From positions 62,001-126,000 of the forward strand of contig MKWL01000019.1 in the NCBI GenBank assembly GCA_001899305.1: a DNA stretch of 64,000 bases. The letters run 5' to 3'. The translations under genes and the position numbers were made by a program. Positions 43,759 through 53,783 of this stretch are shown here, piece after piece. Source of the DNA: Thiobacillus sp. 0-1251. Lineage in GTDB: Bacteria > Pseudomonadota > Gammaproteobacteria > Burkholderiales > Thiobacillaceae. The notes beneath the pieces are model-generated. The model saw nothing but the letters and a program-made list of their open reading frames with translations, had not been told where the DNA came from and ran no database searches. Every line of letters begins with the position of its first letter. Within the stretch, counting starts at the first letter, position 1.

Positions 43759-45297
43759 GTGAACCGACAACAACGACGCCTCGCTTATTCAATTTCAGTA
43801 TTGCTTGCACTGACCGTCGCATTGCCGGCCCGGGCGACTGTCGATGACGCGCGCGCCAAAGGGGTCAAGTGGATGGTGCAAACCCAGAAGGGCGATGGGT
43901 CATTCGCGGGCTTGGAAGGCCTCGATGTGCAATCCACCTCGGCAGCGGTGGAGGCGATGCTCGCGGCCGGCATGACGCGTTCCCCGCAATACGCGCGCGC
44001 CCTGGCATGGCTCGCCAATGCTCCGGGAGGCAGTCTGGATTCGCAGGCGTGGCAGGCGTCCGCGCTGGCCGCGGCAGGCCGCGACGCCACAACGGTCGCA
44101 GGCGCGATCCGCGACGCGCGCAACATCTTTGTCGTGCAGTCTGGCGGCTCGCCCACCAGCGGCGGGGCAACCTGGGGTGCCTATCCCGGCTACGGCGCGA
44201 GCACCATCGACACGGCGCTAGGCTATGGCGCGCTGCGCAGCGCCGGGGTGAGCTACACGAACGACACCAGCAACCTGACCACGACCGCCCTGTGCAACAT
44301 CCTGCCGGCCCAGCTTGCCAGTTCTCCCTGGAGCGGCGCGTGGCCGTATGCGCTACCGGAAAGCGGGCAGCCGTCGAACGCTACGACCGGGTCGCTGGCC
44401 GCGACCGCGATCATGCTGTATGAACTCAAGAAGCAGCGCCAGGCCGGGCGTTTCCTGTCCGGCTCGGTGTGCGGCAGAACCTCCCCGGGCGCGATCGACA
44501 CCGCCATGACCAGCGCCAAGGCCTGGCTCATCAGCCAGATCAACGCGAGCGACGGCGGCTTCGCCGAACGCAACCCGCAGACCGGTAGCCTCGAAGTGTC
44601 GGCACCGGTGGCCACCGCCATGGCGATCCGCGCGTTGGCTTTGTTCTCCGCCGAGGGCGACAGCGCTTCCACCACCGCGATCACCAACGCCCGTACCTGG
44701 CTGGCGGCCCAGCAGAAGGCTGATGGCAGCTGGATGGGCGATCCCTTCGTCACCGCCCGCGTCGTCGCCGCGCTGCCCGTCGCCACCGGCACGCAGCTCA
44801 CCGACAGCGACCAGGACGGCATCCCCGACGTGGTCGAACAGCAACTCGGCACACAGATTCTGGTCGCCGATGCCCAGAACCAGCTTGACCCGAACGCCAA
44901 TGCCGTACCGGGGATCACCGCCACCTCGTTCAGCGCGTCGGCCACCCTCAACACCCCTTTCAACTACACCGTGTCCGCCCCGGGCGGCAATGGCCCGTTC
45001 AGCTTCGCGCCCGTCAACGGCGCCTTGCCGCCCGGTCTCGCGATGGCCGCCAATGGCCAGATATCCGGCACACCTTCGGCGTCGGGCAGTTACGCCTTCG
45101 ATTACGAAGTCACGGATGCCACGAATGCCAAATCTCTGGTCATCGGCCGCATCGACGTGACGGACCCGTCGCCCTCCGATGGCGACGTGCCGCTGCCGCC
45201 CTGGGCGCTGGTGGCGCTGGGGGCAGGGCTGCTGGGTGCCATGCGCCACAGCGCGAGCAAATCCGAGCAGCGTCGCCATTCCGCTCGCGCAGCCTGA
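43759..45297 (+). CDS. Secreted toroid-fold protein with C-terminal sorting tail
   Basis: This 512-residue protein has a signal peptide (SISVLLALTVALPARA), then a prenyltransferase/squalene-cyclase-like alpha-alpha toroid (VQTQKGDGSF, QQKADGSW repeats) over ~35-350. A calcium-binding thrombospondin-3-like motif DSDQDGIPDVVEQQLG follows, then a putative-Ig (He_PIG) domain with LPPGLAMAANGQISGTPSAS, and the tail VPLPPWALVALGAGLLGAM plus a basic end. The tail has the sorting-signal layout (short motif, membrane helix, basic cluster). Its VPLPPWA motif is a variant of IPTLxxWG. The GTG start has GGGAGAAGG upstream. It is the likely substrate of the neighbouring sortase. Confidence 0.82.
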   Translation: MNRQQRRLAYSISVLLALTVALPARATVDDARAKGVKWMVQTQKGDGSFAGLEGLDVQSTSAAVEAMLAAGMTRSPQYARALAWLANAPGGSLDSQAWQASALAAAGRDATTVAGAIRDARNIFVVQSGGSPTSGGATWGAYPGYGASTIDTALGYGALRSAGVSYTNDTSNLTTTALCNILPAQLASSPWSGAWPYALPESGQPSNATTGSLAATAIMLYELKKQRQAGRFLSGSVCGRTSPGAIDTAMTSAKAWLISQINASDGGFAERNPQTGSLEVSAPVATAMAIRALALFSAEGDSASTTAITNARTWLAAQQKADGSWMGDPFVTARVVAALPVATGTQLTDSDQDGIPDVVEQQLGTQILVADAQNQLDPNANAVPGITATSFSASATLNTPFNYTVSAPGGNGPFSFAPVNGALPPGLAMAANGQISGTPSASGSYAFDYEVTDATNAKSLVIGRIDVTDPSPSDGDVPLPPWALVALGAGLLGAMRHSASKSEQRRHSARAA

Positions 45298-45348
45298 CGC
45301 GCACGCGTCGAGCCACACAAATACAAAGATCATCAAGGGAGCAACCCC

Positions 45349-48300
45349 ATGTCTTGCCAGATCCTGCACCGCCTGATTCTGACGGCCGTCGTGAGCGTTA
45401 CCGCGCTGGCAGCAATCGCCGCGCCGCCCAAGGACATCGCACCCGTGCCGGCAGAAGCGGTACAGGCCGTGCGCGCCGCGCAGCAGGGGCGGCCCGACCC
45501 GATGGCGGAGGCGCTGGATCGCCATCTGCGGGATGACCTGGACCTGGCCGACCGCGGTGAGCGGGATGGCGCAAGGTTCAAACAGAAAGGTGTCGAAGTA
45601 CCTGAGGTTCAGGCCACCCTCGCCAGCCACCGGACCGAGGCCGCCGCCCGGCGGCAGGAAATGCTCAGCTTGCGCGACGACGTCCTGGCCCGGCTCGACC
45701 GGGAAACGCAGGCGCTGACGGCCCAAGGGCAAACCATCGCAGCGGCGCAGGCCGCGGGATTCAAACAGAGGCTGCTTGCCCGCTTCAACGCCGTCGCCCA
45801 GGACCTCGATGACCTCTCGAAGGCCGATAAAACCAACCTCGATGCCCGCGCCAGACGGGCCGCCAGCCGCATCCAGGGCTGGTTGGCCGCGCGCCCGGTC
45901 GAACCCTTGCCGCAGCCCAACTGGCGCCGTGTCGAGCCGGTCGCCCCGATGGTGCTGCCGCCTGCCCGAACCGTCCCGCGTTTCGTCGCGGATGCGTACT
46001 GGCTCATGCAGCAAAAGATTGCAAGCCGCGACGGCTTCGTCCATGTGGCGCTCACGTCGACGCCGCCAGAAGCAAGCGCATGCGGTTATGTCCAGGCCGA
46101 CAAGGATCCGACCGCCGAGGCTCCGTCGACGAACCCAGACATCGTCGCGCTCGCCAAGCAGCTCGACTACAACCCGGTGCGGATGTTCGAGTGGGTCAAC
46201 CAGAACATCAAGTTCGAGCCGTACTACGGCTCCATGAAGGGCGGGCTCGGTGCGCTGTGGAGCCGATCGGGCGGCGCCACCGACCAGGCCAGCCTGCTGG
46301 CGGCCTTATTCCGTGCGTCCAATATCCCGGTGCGCTATGTGCGCGGCAACATCGCCGTGCTGGACGGCACGGCGATGGGCGCGGACGGACGTGGACCGCG
46401 CTGGATCGGCGCCAAGAGCTACGCGGCTGCGGCACAGATTCTGGCGAACAACGGCAATCCGGCAGCCGGTAGCGGAACCAACTCCGTCAGCATGGCCCAC
46501 GTCTGGGTCGAAGCCTGCCTGCCCTACGCCGCCTATCGCGGCACGGGGTTGGACAACTCCGGCTACCGATGGGTGCCGCTCGATCCCTCGTACAAGGATC
46601 AGCGCTACCAGGCCGGGATCGCTGTCGACAGCGGCTTCGATTTCAACTACACGAGCTGGCTCGCCAGCCGGCTGGACGCGCAGGGCAACTACACGCTGCC
46701 GCAGGAAGCCCTGGCGGGAGAAGTGGTCGCGAACGTCCAGACCAAGGCGCCCAACTACGCCAACAACACCATCGAGGATGTCCCCTACAAATCGGAAATC
46801 AAGCGCCAGCGCTTCGATATCCTGCCCATCGTTCCGCCCTATGAGGTGCTGCAATACACCAGTTGGAGCGGGGTGGCGAACGACCCGGCCGAGACCGCCG
46901 TGCTGCCGGATCGCCACAAGTACCGGCTGCTGGTTGCCGTCAAGACTTCAACGGACAGCCTCCTTGAGCAAAAGACCCTCAACCTCGTCGATCTGGCCAG
47001 CCAGCGGCTGACGCTCTCGTTCAAGGGCGCGACCCCAACCGATCAAACCGCGTTCGACACCTGGTTCAACGCCGTCGATCCGGCCGCCGCGCCTACCTGC
47101 GCGACCACCGTCAACATGGTGCCGTCGATCAAACTCGAAGGCGTCGAGCAAACCAGCGAGGCTGGCAGCGGGACCACCCTGCTGTGTTCGAAGGACAACA
47201 AGCTGACCATGACGGTCAGTCTGGCCGAACTCGGCGCTGCTGCGACGCGCACCAACGTTACCTACGTCACCATCGGCGCTGCCAACCTGCATGCGCTGCA
47301 TGCCTACGCTTGGCACACGTCCGACACCTATCTCGCCAAGCGCTCGGAATTGCTGCTGGCCAATGTGCGCGCCAACAGCAGCAACCCCAACGCCGACCGC
47401 GACGGCATCGAAGGCGAATTCCTCAACATCGCCGCCAGCCGCTACAGCCGCCATGTCGCCGACGCCTCCAAGCGCGCCGGCGAACTCTTCGGCGAATCCG
47501 GCACTATCGGAACGAGCCTTGGTTTGACGTCGGCCCAGGTCAAGGTCAACTACCTGTTCGACCTGCCCTATGGCCTGTTCCGCAAGGGCTTCCTGGTCGA
47601 CTGGCCGGGCAACGTCTATACGGGTTCGCGCCTGGATACGCCCAACAGCGCCGACCATCGCGCCTTCAAGCTGGCCGGTTTCGCCGGCTCGTCCTACGAG
47701 GCCTATATCTGGCAGGAATTGGCGAATCTCGACGCCGTCTCCACCACCCGCGGCTTGCAGTTCGCGAAAGAGCAGGCGATCGAAATCCTGCAAATCAACA
47801 ACGCAACCGATTGGGCCAACAACAAGTGCAAGCTCACCAATACCTGTTCCAACGGTGCGCTCAACACCAACCCTGCGGGTACCAATTACAGCCCCACACA
47901 CGTCAGCCAGATCGAATCCCAATACGTCAATGCGGGTTATACGCTGACCATCCCGCGCAGGTTGATCCAGTATCCCGATAGCAGCGGCTGGCTGGGTGCG
48001 GCTTTTTACGCCGAGAAGCTCGTCACCAGCGGGACTTCATTTGCCTCGTTCCCTATCACCAGTTACTCCGGCGGCGTCACCGTCGAACCCGCCGGCAGCA
48101 CAACGGGATCAACCGGTTCCGGCGCAACCGGCAGCGGTTCGACCGACACCGCCTCCGGCGGCTACACCGGCACCAACGACCCCTTGGGCAGTCTCTACAA
48201 TGCCAGCACCGGCTCCGGCATCTTTGCCGACCCCTACGCCCCGTCTGCCTTGCAGCTCCTCGGCATCAACGGCTACCAGACCGCCAACGGCAACAGCACC

Positions 48301-51300
48301 GGCACCACCACCGCCTTCGACCCCGTCAACATGGTCACCGGCAACCTCATCCACTCCGAGCGCGATATTGCCATCAAGGGCAAGGGAAGCCTGCCGCTGG
48401 TGTTCGAGCGCTGGTACAACAGCAAGGCTGCGAAGGACGGCCCGCTTGGTTACGGCTGGACTCATAGCTTCAACCACTTCATCCGTTTCTACGGCGTCGA
48501 ATCGGGTGTCGCCAAAATCTCGTGGACCGACGGCACCGGCGGCGAACGCTTCTTCTCCACCGCCAACCAGACCAGCGGCAATATCGCAACCAACGCGGTA
48601 TTTAGCGGCAGCGCCGGCGTCTACGCCACGCTCACGCGGCTCGCCGACGGCACCTATCGCCTGACCGAACGTTCCGGCATGCAATACGTGTTCGAGAGCG
48701 TCAACGCCACCGCCACCGACACCCAGCAGAAGGCGCGCCTGCTTTCGATCACCGACCGCAGCGGCAACGCGCTGACGCTGTCGTACGCGCCCATCGCCGG
48801 CTGCACCGGCACCTACGTCTGCAAGGTCACCGACGGCCTCAATCGCAGCCTGACCTTCAGCTACAACGGCACCCGCATCAGCCAGATCACGGACTTCACG
48901 AATCGCACCTGGCAATATTTCTACGACGGCAACGGCGATCTGATCACCTTCAAGAACCCGCTCGCCGTGGCGGGTAGCCAGAACCCAGTCGCCTACCAAT
49001 ACTACGGCAGCCTGGATGGCGCCAAGCTCGTTCATGCCATGAAGCAGTACCAGCTGCCGCGCGGCAACGGCATGGGCTTCGAGTACTACGCCAACGGCCG
49101 CGTCTTCCGCCATACCCCGTTCGACACCGCCGGCGTGCCGCTGACCGACCATGCCACCACCTTCGCCTGGGCCGAATTCCGTCGCGAAGCGAAGAGCATC
49201 GACGCGCAGGGCAACGCGCGCACCTTCCTGTTCGATGCCAACGGCAATCCGCTATCCATCACCGACGAATCTGGGGCCACCACCGACTACACCTACGACC
49301 AAACAGCCGGCCGTACCCAGCTGCGCCTGACCAAGACCGATCCGCAGGGTATGGTCACCGGCTATGGCTACGACAGCCTCGGCAACTTGAGCGATGTCAC
49401 GCTCCCCAGCACCCGCACCCTGCAATACCGCGACATCAACCAATACGGCCAGCCGCAGCGCGTCAAGGATGCGAACGACAACTGGACGCTCAACCGCTAC
49501 GACGCCCAGGGCCGGCTCACCGACGTCGTCCGCGTGAGGAACGGCGTCGTCCCCGTCGCCAACACCAAGCCCGCCAACACCGACATCCTCGCCTGGACCC
49601 AGTATCAGGCGGACCCTGCAGGCAACCCGATCAAGACCCGCAGCCTGCGCGACTGGACCACGGCCGTGCTCGGCGACGCCACGACCGGCACCGGTCCCAG
49701 CCTGGAAACGGCCTACGACGCCAACAAGCTCAACATCGTCAGCCTAACGCGCCGCGGCGACACCAACGGCACGCCCGCCACGCTGGAGACCGACACCTAC
49801 AGCGACTTCCAGTACGACAGCCTCGGCCGCATGACGCGCGGCCCGGATGCCCATTGGTACGCCGCCGACACCCTGTACGACGCCCTCGACCGCCCGATCA
49901 AGACTCCCGACGGCCGCGGCCACCAGTGGGACACCGTCTACGACGCCAACGGCAACCCGCTTACCGTCGGTCTCACCGTCGGCGGCGCCTACCTCGACGG
50001 CTACTACGCTGCTTACGACGATCTCGACCAACTGGAGAGAAAGGTCGACTACGCCGGCAACGCCACGCTGACTCAGTACGACGCGCTCGGCCGCGTGAGC
50101 CAGATCACCGAGGCCGACGGCTACAGCATCGGCTTCGACCGCGACCCCATGGGCCGCGTCACCGGCGCCTACAACCAGGAAGGCCAGCGCGTCAGCCTCA
50201 GCCTCGATGCAGACGGCAGATCGAGAAGCAGCACCGACCCCAACAACCTGACCACGAGCTACGACTACTACCATGCGAGCCAGGATGGGCGCCTGAAGCG
50301 GACGACCCTGCCCAAAGTCACTGGGCAGACGCAAGGAAGAGCCGTCGAAGTCGCAGCCTATGACGGCGCAGGACGACCGACTCAGATCAACGCCCTCGCC
50401 GCCGACGGCAGCATCCGCGACAGCTACCGTTTCTACGACGAACTCGGCCGCCTGACCCGCGCAGTCGGACCGCAGGTCTCCGCCACCGACACCAGCCGCC
50501 CCGTCACCTGCTATGTCTACACTGTGCTGTCGGACGTCAAGGAAATCTGGGCCGGCAGCACCACCGACACCGTAGCCAAGACCTGCGTCCTCGACGGCGT
50601 GACGGTGAAGAAGCAAGTCGCAAGAACCTTCGACGACTTCGGCCGCAAACTCACCGAGACCGATCCCAACGGCAAGACCTGGGCGTGGACCTGGAACCTC
50701 CATAACGAACTGACCGCCAGCCAGACCCCCGTCCAGGCAGCAGCCGGGCAGAGCACCACCTACACCTACGGCGTCAAGACCAGCCCCGGCGAAGCCCAGG
50801 GCCAGCTCAAGCAGCGAAGCGTCCCCGGCGCCCAGACCGCCGTCTACACAAGAGACGCCCTCGGCCTCGTGACGCAAGCCCAAACCCTGAACGGCGCTGG
50901 CCAGACCGTCGTCGCCTATGACTACAGCTACGATCCGGCCAAGCGGCTGAGAACCGTCACTGACTCAAGAGGCGGCAAGACCCTGAGCTACGTCTGGACC
51001 CCGGGGGGACGTCTGGCCATGGTCCAGGACAGCGATGGCCACCAGGCCAGCCTCGCCTACGACCCCGCCGGCCGGCTCGCCAGCGTCGTTGCCCCCAACG
51101 GCGAGACAATCAGCTTTGTCTACGATGCCGGCGGCCGCCTAGTCGAGACGCGGCTGAACTCCGGCCAGCGCACCACACAGAGCTGGTTCGAGGACGGCAA
51201 TCTCAAGCAGAAACAGAACCTCTACAACGCCACGGTTCTGACCAGCCACCTCTACACAATCGACCAGCAGGGCCGGCGCGCCACCCAAACGGAAGTCATT

Positions 51301-52932
51301 GCCGGTGTCAGCAAGGCCTGGACCTATGCCTACGACAATCTCGACCGCCTCACCAGCGCCAGCGATGGCACGGCGGAGACCTACAGCTACGACATCTTCG
51401 GCAACCGCCGCAGCAAGACCAGAGGGACCACGACCACGGCTTACCTGTACGACGCTGCCCAGCAGCTCACCGAAATCCACGATGGCTCCGACACCGGCAC
51501 GCTGATCGGTGCAGCGGTACACGACGCCGACGGGCATATGACGAAGCTGTGCGAAGTCGCAAGCGGCGGTACCGTCACCAATCCGGCTGGCGACTGCACT
51601 GCATCGGGCACCGGATCGACCACGCTCGCCCTGGTGTGGAATGCACTCGATCATCTGAATACCGCCACTCGTACCGGCGCTGGCGCAATAGCCGAAAGCT
51701 ACCAGTACGACGATCAGGGCCGGCGCATCCAGAAGACCAGCGGCGCCACCACCACGAGCTACCTCTACGACGGCGAGGACATCCATGCCGAGTGGGCGGG
51801 CAGCATCAGTGGCATGCCTGCAACAGTCTACGTCCAGGGCGCGGGGATCGACGAACCGCTCCTCAGGCTGACCGGAGCGACGAACAGTCCGGCGGCGACT
51901 GAGGCGGCGTATCTGCAGGACGGGCTGGGATCGGTGGTCGGAACGGCCAGCGTAACCGGCACGCTGACCGCAAATCAGCGATTCGATGCGTGGGGGAACA
52001 AGACCAGCAGCAGCGGCACGACGCCGACCTACGGCTACACGGGACGCGAGTCGGACGCGACGGGGCTGGAGTTCTATCGTGCCCGCTATTACCACCCAGG
52101 GCTGGGACGCTTCGCCAGCCGTGATCCGATGGGCATGGCGGATAGCGTGAGCCCGTATGCGTATGTCACCAACAACCCGGTGAACCTCATCGACCCGATG
52201 GGGTTGCTGGCGCAACTTGCAGGCACGACGAAGAATCCGGCGTATTGGGGGATGACGGCGGATGCGAGTTTCTATACCGGCACGCAAACGGACGCACGCG
52301 GCGGAACGGGAAGCTTTACTCCGGGGCAACAGCGGCTCACCAGTGTGCCGATGCAGTCAGGCGTACCCAATCCATTCGACGTGCAGGCTAATGCGTTGCA
52401 GGCACCGCTCTTCTCACCGGATGATTTGCTGGGCTCCGGGGCACTCAAGGGGGCAGCCACATTGGGCGGGCTGATCGTAGGCGGAATAAAGGCGGTTGGA
52501 AGTGGGGTCGAAAGAGCCGTGTCGTATGGTGCTCTTGATATTTTTGGAAGACCCACTGGAGTGAGTGCAACTATAACGCGCGATATGCTTGGAACTGGTA
52601 GCCCTGCAAGCAGATCAATTATTCCGCCAGGCTTCGAAGGAGGGGCCTCAGGTCAAGCTAGGGGACATTTATTAGGCAATCAGCTTGGCGGTTCTGGAAG
52701 CGATGCCCGTAACCTTGTAACCATTCAGCAGAATCCCGCTAACTCTCCGGTTATGAGGGGTTATGAGAATCAAGTTCGATCAGCGGTAGAGCAAGGCCAA
52801 GTTGTGAGGTATTCGGCCACGCCAATCTATAACGGGTCGGAACTTGCACCGCACGGTATCACGATCAATGCCTCTGGCTCACAAGGATTTACACTTGACG
52901 TTACGATCCTTAACCCGCTACTTAACAGATAA
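45349..52932 (+). CDS. Secreted RHS-repeat toxin with transglutaminase-like and nuclease domains
   Basis: This 2,527-residue protein has a signal peptide (LILTAVVSVTALAAIAA), an alpha-helical N-terminal region, and a transglutaminase-like domain (~275-415) keeping His384 and Asp412 but with Thr/Asp near 311 where a catalytic Cys is expected. DUF6531 begins near ~990 (DPVNMVTGNLIHSERD). YD/RHS repeats run to ~2,230, then the core YTGRESDATGLEFYRARY. The tip (~2,270-2,527) is a DNA/RNA non-specific endonuclease of the NS_2 kind: RGHLLGNQLGG with His2440 and NLVTIQQNP with Asn2455. From about 52,540 the DNA is more AT-rich than the RHS core. The SUKH immunity gene follows at once. Confidence 0.85.
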   Translation: MSCQILHRLILTAVVSVTALAAIAAPPKDIAPVPAEAVQAVRAAQQGRPDPMAEALDRHLRDDLDLADRGERDGARFKQKGVEVPEVQATLASHRTEAAARRQEMLSLRDDVLARLDRETQALTAQGQTIAAAQAAGFKQRLLARFNAVAQDLDDLSKADKTNLDARARRAASRIQGWLAARPVEPLPQPNWRRVEPVAPMVLPPARTVPRFVADAYWLMQQKIASRDGFVHVALTSTPPEASACGYVQADKDPTAEAPSTNPDIVALAKQLDYNPVRMFEWVNQNIKFEPYYGSMKGGLGALWSRSGGATDQASLLAALFRASNIPVRYVRGNIAVLDGTAMGADGRGPRWIGAKSYAAAAQILANNGNPAAGSGTNSVSMAHVWVEACLPYAAYRGTGLDNSGYRWVPLDPSYKDQRYQAGIAVDSGFDFNYTSWLASRLDAQGNYTLPQEALAGEVVANVQTKAPNYANNTIEDVPYKSEIKRQRFDILPIVPPYEVLQYTSWSGVANDPAETAVLPDRHKYRLLVAVKTSTDSLLEQKTLNLVDLASQRLTLSFKGATPTDQTAFDTWFNAVDPAAAPTCATTVNMVPSIKLEGVEQTSEAGSGTTLLCSKDNKLTMTVSLAELGAAATRTNVTYVTIGAANLHALHAYAWHTSDTYLAKRSELLLANVRANSSNPNADRDGIEGEFLNIAASRYSRHVADASKRAGELFGESGTIGTSLGLTSAQVKVNYLFDLPYGLFRKGFLVDWPGNVYTGSRLDTPNSADHRAFKLAGFAGSSYEAYIWQELANLDAVSTTRGLQFAKEQAIEILQINNATDWANNKCKLTNTCSNGALNTNPAGTNYSPTHVSQIESQYVNAGYTLTIPRRLIQYPDSSGWLGAAFYAEKLVTSGTSFASFPITSYSGGVTVEPAGSTTGSTGSGATGSGSTDTASGGYTGTNDPLGSLYNASTGSGIFADPYAPSALQLLGINGYQTANGNSTGTTTAFDPVNMVTGNLIHSERDIAIKGKGSLPLVFERWYNSKAAKDGPLGYGWTHSFNHFIRFYGVESGVAKISWTDGTGGERFFSTANQTSGNIATNAVFSGSAGVYATLTRLADGTYRLTERSGMQYVFESVNATATDTQQKARLLSITDRSGNALTLSYAPIAGCTGTYVCKVTDGLNRSLTFSYNGTRISQITDFTNRTWQYFYDGNGDLITFKNPLAVAGSQNPVAYQYYGSLDGAKLVHAMKQYQLPRGNGMGFEYYANGRVFRHTPFDTAGVPLTDHATTFAWAEFRREAKSIDAQGNARTFLFDANGNPLSITDESGATTDYTYDQTAGRTQLRLTKTDPQGMVTGYGYDSLGNLSDVTLPSTRTLQYRDINQYGQPQRVKDANDNWTLNRYDAQGRLTDVVRVRNGVVPVANTKPANTDILAWTQYQADPAGNPIKTRSLRDWTTAVLGDATTGTGPSLETAYDANKLNIVSLTRRGDTNGTPATLETDTYSDFQYDSLGRMTRGPDAHWYAADTLYDALDRPIKTPDGRGHQWDTVYDANGNPLTVGLTVGGAYLDGYYAAYDDLDQLERKVDYAGNATLTQYDALGRVSQITEADGYSIGFDRDPMGRVTGAYNQEGQRVSLSLDADGRSRSSTDPNNLTTSYDYYHASQDGRLKRTTLPKVTGQTQGRAVEVAAYDGAGRPTQINALAADGSIRDSYRFYDELGRLTRAVGPQVSATDTSRPVTCYVYTVLSDVKEIWAGSTTDTVAKTCVLDGVTVKKQVARTFDDFGRKLTETDPNGKTWAWTWNLHNELTASQTPVQAAAGQSTTYTYGVKTSPGEAQGQLKQRSVPGAQTAVYTRDALGLVTQAQTLNGAGQTVVAYDYSYDPAKRLRTVTDSRGGKTLSYVWTPGGRLAMVQDSDGHQASLAYDPAGRLASVVAPNGETISFVYDAGGRLVETRLNSGQRTTQSWFEDGNLKQKQNLYNATVLTSHLYTIDQQGRRATQTEVIAGVSKAWTYAYDNLDRLTSASDGTAETYSYDIFGNRRSKTRGTTTTAYLYDAAQQLTEIHDGSDTGTLIGAAVHDADGHMTKLCEVASGGTVTNPAGDCTASGTGSTTLALVWNALDHLNTATRTGAGAIAESYQYDDQGRRIQKTSGATTTSYLYDGEDIHAEWAGSISGMPATVYVQGAGIDEPLLRLTGATNSPAATEAAYLQDGLGSVVGTASVTGTLTANQRFDAWGNKTSSSGTTPTYGYTGRESDATGLEFYRARYYHPGLGRFASRDPMGMADSVSPYAYVTNNPVNLIDPMGLLAQLAGTTKNPAYWGMTADASFYTGTQTDARGGTGSFTPGQQRLTSVPMQSGVPNPFDVQANALQAPLFSPDDLLGSGALKGAATLGGLIVGGIKAVGSGVERAVSYGALDIFGRPTGVSATITRDMLGTGSPASRSIIPPGFEGGASGQARGHLLGNQLGGSGSDARNLVTIQQNPANSPVMRGYENQVRSAVEQGQVVRYSATPIYNGSELAPHGITINASGSQGFTLDVTILNPLLNR

Positions 52933-52944
52933 ACACTGATTGAC

Positions 52945-53484
52945 ATGGGCATCGAGCAGTTAGAAAAGATATTGTTTCCACCAATTGTCCCTGTGGACAG
53001 GCCTGTGGCTAATGGCTGGTCTGAGGCTGAGAAAAAACTTGGCAAATTGCCAGAAGACTATAAGCGTTTTATAGAGATATATGGAACAGGAAGCATTGAC
53101 GGTTTTATTTGGATTCTTAGTCCATTTACATCAAATAAGAATCTAAATTTACTGGATCAGGCTCAAATTAAAATTAGCGCATTGATTGATTTGAGTGAGA
53201 ACTTTGGTGAGGCACTTCCTTACCCATTATTCCCGAATCAAAATGGCCTTCTACCTTTTGGCACAACTGACAATGGTGATGTTCTCTTTTGGCAGATGGC
53301 GAATAATCCTACGGATTGGAAGGTCATCATCAACGCATCTAGAGAACCAAAATGGGAACAATACGACGTGGGTATCGTTGACTTCCTGGTGGGGTTGCTG
53401 ACACGGAAAATAATTTGCGAGGTATTCCCCGAAGACTTCCCAAGTAATCAGCCAGTGTTTTACCCGAATGCCTTGACAGGCTAG
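52945..53484 (+). CDS. SMI1/KNR4 (SUKH) family immunity protein
   Basis: This 179-residue protein has the SUKH fold pattern: EAEKKLGKLPEDYKRFIEIYG, then DGFIWILSPF, and LLPFGTTDNGDVLFW. SUKH proteins neutralise nuclease toxins of the polymorphic type. It begins 12 bases after the RHS toxin stop and shares the toxin tip's low-GC composition, so the pair was probably acquired together. It should bind and inhibit the nuclease tip of the RHS protein. Confidence 0.85.
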   Translation: MGIEQLEKILFPPIVPVDRPVANGWSEAEKKLGKLPEDYKRFIEIYGTGSIDGFIWILSPFTSNKNLNLLDQAQIKISALIDLSENFGEALPYPLFPNQNGLLPFGTTDNGDVLFWQMANNPTDWKVIINASREPKWEQYDVGIVDFLVGLLTRKIICEVFPEDFPSNQPVFYPNALTG

Positions 53485-53485
53485 C

Positions 53486-53758
53486 GCAGGAATAAAAGGA
53501 GAGGGTCCTGTCGGAAAATCGGAATATGTGAGCTTATGGGCGATTGGTGAACTTTCTGAGTTGAATCGTGGCTACCGCGTAGAAGAATTCGCGCCAGATT
53601 TGTTGTTCTTTGGTTCGGATGGAGGTGACGAAGCCTTCGCCTTCGATTTTCGCGATCCGACCATGCCTATCGTTGAGGTGCCATTTATTAGGATGAGCCT
53701 GGATGAGGTTAGGCCCCTTGCGGCAACATTCACCGAAATGCTCACAAGCACGTGGTAG
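53486..53758 (+). pseudogene. Beheaded second SUKH immunity gene
   Basis: The frame beginning immediately after the first immunity gene reads GEGPVGKSEYVSLWAIGELS, then ELNRGYRVEEFAPDLLFFGS, DGGDEAFAFDF and VPFIRMSLDEVRPLAATF. That is the middle and end of a SUKH protein; the first third is missing. A GTG at 53528 is the first available start, leaving 76 residues. It looks like a remnant from an earlier toxin-immunity pair or a left-over of tip replacement. Confidence 0.68.
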
Positions 53759-53783
53759 TTCTCGTAAGCGATTGGAGAATTGA

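Noticed and set aside
49000-52100. Possible CRISPR or tandem-repeat array in the long repetitive stretch
   Set aside because: The repetition is the degenerate coding periodicity of RHS/YD repeats, not spaced identical repeats.
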